64,000 nucleotides of DNA from an uncultured delta proteobacterium (GTDB taxonomy: Bacteria; Myxococcota_A; Polyangia; Polyangiales; Polyangiaceae). Positions 59,653 to 64,000 of the stretch are shown here, in pieces. Each line of letters begins with the position of its first letter. Position 1 is the first letter of the stretch. The stretch spans positions 1-64,000 of the forward strand of contig CAIVJW010000255.1 in the NCBI GenBank assembly GCA_903906315.1, in the 5' to 3' direction. The notes under the pieces are model-generated. The model saw nothing but the letters and a program-made list of their open reading frames with translations, did not search any database and was not told the origin of the DNA. The position numbers and the translations under genes were made by a program.

Positions 59653-61431
59653 CTAGGAGGCCCTGAGCGCCTCGAGCAGGTCGACGTCGGGGATGGCGAT
59701 CGGCATCCGCGCGCGGATGACAGCCACGTCGTTGTCCTCGCAGAGCCGCGCGATCGCGGCGCCGTCGTAGAGGGCGACCGGCGCCGTGCCGGCGACCGAG
59801 GCCTCCTCGCGCGCGCCGGAGAGCGTCTGGCCCGCGGTGAAGATCCAGCCGACGGCCGCCGGGCCGTAGTGGTGCAGCGAGCCGCGAAGCTCGGTCACGC
59901 GCTCGCGCCCGATCTCGCGCCCGTCGCGCCGAATGACGATCGCGAGCTTGATGGCCTCGCCTCCCGTGCGCAGCTCGCCCGAAAAGTGCGCCTCGCCGCC
60001 GGGCGCGCCGGCGCGGCGGGTCGCGCGGATCTGCGCGACGCCGATGCGTTCGAGCGCGAGGATGACGAGCTCGACGAACGCGTGACCCGGCAGCTCGGCG
60101 AGCTTGCGGGCGAAGGCGCGCCGGGCGGCGTCGCGGTAGCGCTCCACCGCCGCCAGCGCCTCGGCCTCGAGGCGAGCGAGGTCGCTCGAGAGCACCCAGT
60201 CGGTGAGCCCGACGCGCCCGCCGGCGAACCGGAAGCGCGGGCGCTGACCGCCGGCGAGGCGGCGGGCATTGTCGGCCCGGACCGACGCGGCGATCTGCGA
60301 CTGCACCAGCTGCACGTCGCCGGCGAGGCGCCCGCGGCGCTGCGCCGTCTCGGCGATCTGGCGGAGCGAGACCGGACCGCCGTTGCGGTCGAACGTGGTC
60401 AGGATGGCCGTGACCGCGTCGGCGAGATCGCGCCCCGCGAGGTCGTCGAGCGCGGTGCCGTCGCCGGCAGCGAGGTCGATCACCTGCGGGCCACGGTAGG
60501 GCTGCTCCGCGACCTCGCGCGGTGCCTCACGGTCACGGTCGCGATCCCGGTCACGGTCCCGGTCGCGATCGCGGCCCTCGCGCCCCTCGCGGGGCGGGGC
60601 CTCGGGCCGGCGCGCCTCGAACGCGGGCGTCGCCGTGTACGACGGGAGCCCGCCGCCCTGAGGAACGCTCGTGCCGTTCGTGCCGTTCGTGCCGTTCGTG
60701 CCGTTCGCCCCGTTCGTGCCGGCCACGGGCGCGTCGGCGGCGCCGCCGCGTCCGCGACGACGACGACGACGACGACGACGTCCGTCGCCTTCACCAACCC
60801 CGGCCGCGCCGGCCTGCGCCGGGGCGCGGTCGTCGGTGCCACCGAGGATCGGCTGGTCGTCGTCCTCCTCCTCGTCGAACAGCTCCGAGGCGCCCGCGGC
60901 GGCCTCGGCGCGCATCGCGTCCTCGGGGCCGGCCGCGCCGTCGCGCTCCTCGTCCTGGAACGGGCCCGGGCCGCGGCCAACGCGTGCGCCACGCGGCGTG
61001 GGAGCATCGTCGCTGACGGCCTCGGACTCGGACTCGGCCGAGACGGCCTCCTCGCCGTCCTCGACGCGATCGACGTCGTCGGCCTCCGGCTCGGGGTCCA
61101 TCTCCACCGCGCCGCTGGCGCCGGCCTCGCCACGCGGGGCGTCGGGGCGCAGGCTCGGCTTCTTGCCGGCCTTCTTGCCGTCGAGGCCCGCCTTGATCGT
61201 CTTCTCGTCCCACTCGCGCAGCGCGAAGACGCCCGGCTTCACCCGCACGAGCGGGTTCTCGGGCGAGTCCTTCTTGAGCGTCGCGGCGAGCCGGGCGCCC
61301 ATCGTGACCTCCGGGCTCTTGCCCACGTGACTCAGGAGGTTCTTCTCGATGGCGATGTCGGTAATCGTCTTGTAATGGAGCGGCCTACCCTCGAGGCGCA
61401 AGACCTCGACCGCAGCGTCGGTGAACGTCAT
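59653..61431 (-). CDS. HARE-HTH protein with degenerate Mrr-like C-terminal domain
   Basis: 592 residues. The N-terminal HARE-HTH domain (about 1-75) is clear: MTFTDAAVEVLRLEGRPLHYKTI, LLSHVGKSPEVTMGARLAATLKKD, VKPGVFALREW. The centre is disordered: acidic (about 105-200), a run of nine Arg, NGT triplets and Arg-Asp repeats. A second helical region (about 330-440, GPVSLRQIAETAQRRG) precedes a domain resembling Mrr-type restriction endonucleases (about 455-592: LPGHAFVELVILALERIGVAQI, GSLHHYGPAAVGWIFTAGQTLSGARE). The catalytic Asp and Gln/Glu-x-Lys are replaced (GELRTGGEAIKLAIVIRR), so cutting is unlikely. It may be a DNA- or RNA-binding regulator. Basic tracts resemble those of RNA-associated proteins. 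Confidence 0.8.
   Translation of the reverse strand: MTFTDAAVEVLRLEGRPLHYKTITDIAIEKNLLSHVGKSPEVTMGARLAATLKKDSPENPLVRVKPGVFALREWDEKTIKAGLDGKKAGKKPSLRPDAPRGEAGASGAVEMDPEPEADDVDRVEDGEEAVSAESESEAVSDDAPTPRGARVGRGPGPFQDEERDGAAGPEDAMRAEAAAGASELFDEEEDDDQPILGGTDDRAPAQAGAAGVGEGDGRRRRRRRRRGRGGAADAPVAGTNGANGTNGTNGTNGTSVPQGGGLPSYTATPAFEARRPEAPPREGREGRDRDRDRDRDRDRDREAPREVAEQPYRGPQVIDLAAGDGTALDDLAGRDLADAVTAILTTFDRNGGPVSLRQIAETAQRRGRLAGDVQLVQSQIAASVRADNARRLAGGQRPRFRFAGGRVGLTDWVLSSDLARLEAEALAAVERYRDAARRAFARKLAELPGHAFVELVILALERIGVAQIRATRRAGAPGGEAHFSGELRTGGEAIKLAIVIRRDGREIGRERVTELRGSLHHYGPAAVGWIFTAGQTLSGAREEASVAGTAPVALYDGAAIARLCEDNDVAVIRARMPIAIPDVDLLEALRAS
60530..60780 (-). repeat. three in-frame microsatellite tracts in disordered linker
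   Basis: In order on the plus strand: 6-bp units at 60530-60577 encoding Arg-Asp dipeptides, 9-bp GTGCCGTTC units at 60671-60715 (five, the last diverged) encoding Asn-Gly-Thr triplets, and a CGA trinucleotide run at 60755-60780 encoding about nine Arg. All are multiples of three and could change length by slippage without frameshift. Confidence 0.85.
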
Positions 61432-61835
61432 GTTCGTCGTCCTTCGGGCGCCGCGCCCTCGTCAGGGACGGGCCAGCGCGCCTTGGCCACCAGCGCTCAC
61501 GCCTCGCGCACACCGCGCGCTGCCGGGGCTCGGGCCTCTCGCGCCCCTGCCGACGCCGGATTCAGCGTCTGCGCGGGACCGGTCGGGGCCCATTCCCAAG
61601 GCGGCGAGCCCGTTTGCGAGCCCCCCTAGCCTCGAGTCCCCGCCACGACCGGGAAGCGCACATTCGCTCCCACTCGGCCGCGGACCACCAGTAGCGATGG
61701 TTGGCTTAGCATGCTGTCCAGGGGAGGTCAACCACGGACCACGCGAGCCACGCGCCCACCTTTCGCAGCGGCCCCTCCCCGCGAGGTCGATCCGGCGCGA
61801 GCGCGGGCCCGCGCGAGCGGCTAGCCTCCGCGGGG
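61432..61835. other. 404-base intergenic region between divergent genes
   Basis: No gene is visible. A weak minus-strand promoter candidate has TTGACC at 61726-61731, a 17-base spacer and a poor TAAGCC (61703-61708); it would lie about 280 bases before the HARE-HTH start. The inverted pair GGTTG/CAACC (about 61699-61733) surrounds it. Neither is strong evidence. The rest is plain GC-rich sequence. Confidence 0.3.
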
Positions 61836-62177
61836 ATGGAGCTCTCGCGACTGCTCGACGAGCTCGTGCGAGCGGCCGAGCGCCTGGGCGTCCCGGTGCG
61901 CACCGAGCCCTTCGACCCCGGCCTCGCCGAAGGTCGCCGGCCTCGCAGCGGGCTCTGCACCGTGCGAGGCGCGCGCATCATCCTGGTCGACGCGCGCTCC
62001 CCCGTGCCCGACCGCGTGGCCATCGTGGCCGGCGCGCTCTCGTCGCTCGACCACGAGTCGCTCTACCTGGCGCCCGTCGTGCGCGCGACCATCTCGGCCT
62101 ACCGCCCCGTGACGACCGGCCTCCCCGAGGGGACCGTCGCGCTCCCGCTCCGCCGCACGAAGCCGTACGATCCCTGA
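61836..62177 (+). CDS. small conserved-looking protein, function unknown
   Basis: 113 residues, start ATG with GCGGGGAT upstream. No signal peptide or membrane helix. An N-terminal helix (MELSRLLDELVRAAERLGVPVRTEPF) is followed by two short strands (GLCTVRGARIILVDARSPVPD) and a helix (RVAIVAGALSSLDHESLYLAP), then a tail with Pro/Arg/Lys. The pattern looks like a small alpha/beta domain; the phrase GGxCxVxGxxIIxVD occurs in small conserved proteins of myxobacteria. It converges on alaS with a 6-base gap. Function not assigned. Confidence 0.75.
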   Translation: MELSRLLDELVRAAERLGVPVRTEPFDPGLAEGRRPRSGLCTVRGARIILVDARSPVPDRVAIVAGALSSLDHESLYLAPVVRATISAYRPVTTGLPEGTVALPLRRTKPYDP

Positions 62178-62183
62178 CGGGGG

Positions 62184-64000
62184 TCAGCCGAGGCCGAGCA
62201 CCCTCGCGACCTCGGCATACGTGGCCTCGACGGCCTCGTCGATCTTGCCGATCTCGGTGCCGCCGGCCTGCGCCATGTCGGGGCGACCGCCGCCGGCCCC
62301 CCCCACGATCTTCGCGACGACCTTCACGAGGTCGCCCGCCTTCACGCGGGCGGTCGCGGCCTTCGACACCATGACGGCGAGCTGCACCTTGTCGCCGACG
62401 ACGGCGCCGAGCAGCACCACCGACTGCTCGCCGAGCTTGTCGCGGAGCTTCTCGGCAAGCTCGCGAATCGCGCCGACGTTCGTGCCGTCGGGCACGCGGC
62501 GCGAGAGCACCTTCACACCCCCGAGCTCGCGGGCCTCGGCGAGCATCGCGTCGATGCCGCCGCCGCCCGCGGCGCCCGGGGCCGCGGCGCCGCCGCCCTC
62601 GAGGAGCTTGCGCTCGAGGTCGGCGATCCGCTTCTCGAGCTCGCGCTCGTGCACGACGAGCTTGCCGATCTTGTCGACGAGGTCCCCGCCCTGGACCTTG
62701 GCCGCGACGCGCGCGCGCACGAGCTCGCCCTCGGCCTCGCGGACGTACCCGAGAGCGTTCAGGCCCGTCGCGGCCAGGATGCGGCGCACGCCGGCCGCGA
62801 TGCCACCCTCGCTCAGGATCTTGAAGAGCCCGAGATCGCCCAGGCGCCGCGCGTGGGTGCCGCCGCAGAGCTCCACCGAGTCCTGCGTCATTGTCAGCAT
62901 GCGGACGACGTCGCCGTACTTCTCCTCGAAGATCATCATCGCGCCGCGGGTCTTCGCCACGTCGATGGGCAGGACCTCGGTGAGCACGGGGGCGTTCTCG
63001 AGCACCTTGCCGTTCACGAGGTCCTCGATGCGCGTGATCTCGTCGCGCGAGAGCGGCCTATTGTGCGCGAAATCGAACCGGAGCATGTCGGGCCCGACGC
63101 GCGATCCCTTCTGCAGCGCGTGCGGGCCGATCACGACCTTGAGCGCCCAGTGCAGCAGGTGCGTCGCCGAGTGGTTGCGGCGCGTGGCGCTGCGGCCGGC
63201 GTGGTCGACCTCGAGCGCGACCTTCTGGCCGACCGCGATCGAGCCCGACTCGACCGTGCCCTCGTGGACCACGAGGCCCGCGAGCGGGCGCTGCGTATCG
63301 CGCACGGCTACGCGCAGGCCGTCGGCGGTGATCACGCCCGCGTCGCCGACCTGGCCGCCGGACTCGGCGTAGAACGGGGTCGACGCGACGACGACCTCGA
63401 CCTCTGCGCCGGCCTCCGCGCGGTCGACGAGCTTGCGCGTCTTCTTGACCTTGTCGCCCTCGCCGGCCCTCGTGACCTCGAGCAGCGCCACGACCTCGCT
63501 GTCGCCGACCTCGTGCTCGTAGCCCGTGAACCGCGGCGGCTGCGCGAGCGTCGCCTTCGCGTCACGGTACGCGGTGTCGATGGCGGCGTTCGGATCGATC
63601 GGGCCGTCGACCTCGTCGGCGCCCTTCACGATCGCCTCGGCGCCCTCGAGGTCGACCGAGAACGCCGCCTCGGACGCGATGACCTGCGTGAGGTCGAGCG
63701 GGAAACCGTACGTCGTGTAGAGGTCGGCGGCTGCGGCGGCGGCGAGCGTGCGATCGCCGCGCGCGCGCATCTCGTCGAAGCGCTCGTCGAGGATCTTCAT
63801 GCCGCGCTTGAGCGTCGCGCGGAAGCGGACCTCCTCGTCCTCGACCACGCGCACGATCAGGTCCTTGCGGTCCTGGAGCTCCGGGTACGTGGACCCCATG
63901 AGGTCGATGAGCTCCTGCGCGACCTCGTGCAGGAAGGGCCGCTCGATGCCGAGGCGGTGACCGTGGCGGATCGCCCGGCGCATCACGCGACGCAGGACGT
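62184..64000 (-). CDS. alaS: alanyl-tRNA synthetase, 3' part
   Basis: 605 codons are in the window; the gene continues past the right edge. It charges tRNA-Ala with alanine. The window begins in the end of the catalytic/tRNA-recognition region (VLRRVMRRAIRHGHRLG, typical of AlaRS), then the long helical region with VRVVEDEE, the editing domain with zinc-binding NHSATHLLHWAL and CGGTHARRLGDLG, and a C-Ala domain with glycine-rich GAAGGGGIDAMLAEARELGGV and DPDMAQAGG-like end (GGGRPDMAQAGGTEIG). The frame is open to base 63998 in the same phase, so no N terminus is missing from internal damage; it is only cut by the window. Confidence 0.96.
   Translation of the reverse strand, partial: VLRRVMRRAIRHGHRLGIERPFLHEVAQELIDLMGSTYPELQDRKDLIVRVVEDEEVRFRATLKRGMKILDERFDEMRARGDRTLAAAAAADLYTTYGFPLDLTQVIASEAAFSVDLEGAEAIVKGADEVDGPIDPNAAIDTAYRDAKATLAQPPRFTGYEHEVGDSEVVALLEVTRAGEGDKVKKTRKLVDRAEAGAEVEVVVASTPFYAESGGQVGDAGVITADGLRVAVRDTQRPLAGLVVHEGTVESGSIAVGQKVALEVDHAGRSATRRNHSATHLLHWALKVVIGPHALQKGSRVGPDMLRFDFAHNRPLSRDEITRIEDLVNGKVLENAPVLTEVLPIDVAKTRGAMMIFEEKYGDVVRMLTMTQDSVELCGGTHARRLGDLGLFKILSEGGIAAGVRRILAATGLNALGYVREAEGELVRARVAAKVQGGDLVDKIGKLVVHERELEKRIADLERKLLEGGGAAAPGAAGGGGIDAMLAEARELGGVKVLSRRVPDGTNVGAIRELAEKLRDKLGEQSVVLLGAVVGDKVQLAVMVSKAATARVKAGDLVKVVAKIVGGAGGGRPDMAQAGGTEIGKIDEAVEATYAEVARVLGLG

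Noticed and set aside
1-64000. tRNA, rRNA or insertion-sequence genes
   Set aside because: I looked for T-loop-like and anticodon-arm signals, ribosomal segments, transposases and long terminal inverted repeats and found none.

Overview
The window looks like a chromosomal segment of a myxobacterium (phylum Myxococcota, Polyangia-like). The evidence is direct: very high G+C with third codon positions almost all G or C; three Hanks-type Ser/Thr kinases with long Ala/Pro-rich tails; an FHA-GAF-SpoIIE phosphatase; TPR-PEGA proteins; many lipoproteins with Gly-Gly-Ala-Gly-Gly linkers; two proteins ending in MYXO-CTERM sorting signals; and many GTG/TTG starts. I see no tRNA, rRNA, CRISPR array, insertion sequence or prophage, so this is resident DNA rather than an obvious island.

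Layout. (1) 1-11.9 kb: a mixed region with a TPR-PEGA-barrel protein, a coiled-coil lipoprotein, acetyl-CoA synthetase, a MYXO-CTERM protein, an SPFH/prohibitin protein, the FHA-GAF-SpoIIE phosphatase and a first Ser/Thr kinase. (2) 11.9-14.1 kb: a divergent pair, an outer-membrane beta-barrel candidate and a small BY-kinase-like protein that has lost its Walker A motif. (3) 14.2-21.7 kb: a TPR-PEGA protein, two tandem paralogous FGE-sulfatase-fold lipoproteins, a Cys-rich lipoprotein and two more kinases. (4) 21.8-42.5 kb: a large Wzx/Wzy-type exopolysaccharide locus. It holds a BY-kinase-like ATPase, two chain-length (Wzz-type) proteins, a STAS/HATPase anti-sigma-type pair, the initiating sugar-phosphate transferase, UDP-glucose dehydrogenase, a UDP-xylose-synthase-like enzyme, an acyltransferase, a polysaccharide deacetylase, a hexapeptide acetyltransferase, the flippase, two glycosyltransferases, an unassigned HxH protein, the polymerase/ligase, a short OPX (Wza-like) lipoprotein and a DUF4091-like protein. 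A short CheR-like fragment lies in the middle. (5) 42.6-49.1 kb: a repeat-bearing lipoprotein and the conserved housekeeping row dprA-topA-trmFO on the minus strand. (6) 49.2-64 kb: secreted or surface enzymes (phosphodiester glycosidase, GH43-like lipoprotein, S13 carboxypeptidase fused to extra domains), an aldo/keto reductase, a DHH phosphoesterase-GDPD pair, a LolA/DUF4292-like lipoprotein, a HARE-HTH/Mrr-like protein, a small conserved protein and the 3' part of alaS.

How the genes fit together. The exopolysaccharide locus holds nearly a full pathway: UDP-glucose to UDP-glucuronate to probable UDP-xylose, lipid-linked initiation, glycan elongation, flipping, polymerisation with length control, and export. 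The exporter is a short OPX protein with little beyond the PES and SLBB domains. In myxobacteria such short OPX proteins are thought to need a separate beta-barrel porin, and the orphan barrel at 11.9-13.4 kb is a candidate. The STAS/HATPase pair inside the locus and the SpoIIE-type phosphatase 16 kb away could form a split partner-switching circuit; this is inference.

Several convergent gene pairs are separated by long perfect or near-perfect GC palindromes without U tracts, probably bidirectional terminators. Gene starts were chosen from signal peptides, lipoboxes, ribosome binding sites and 4-bp overlaps with upstream genes, and many differ from the longest open frame.
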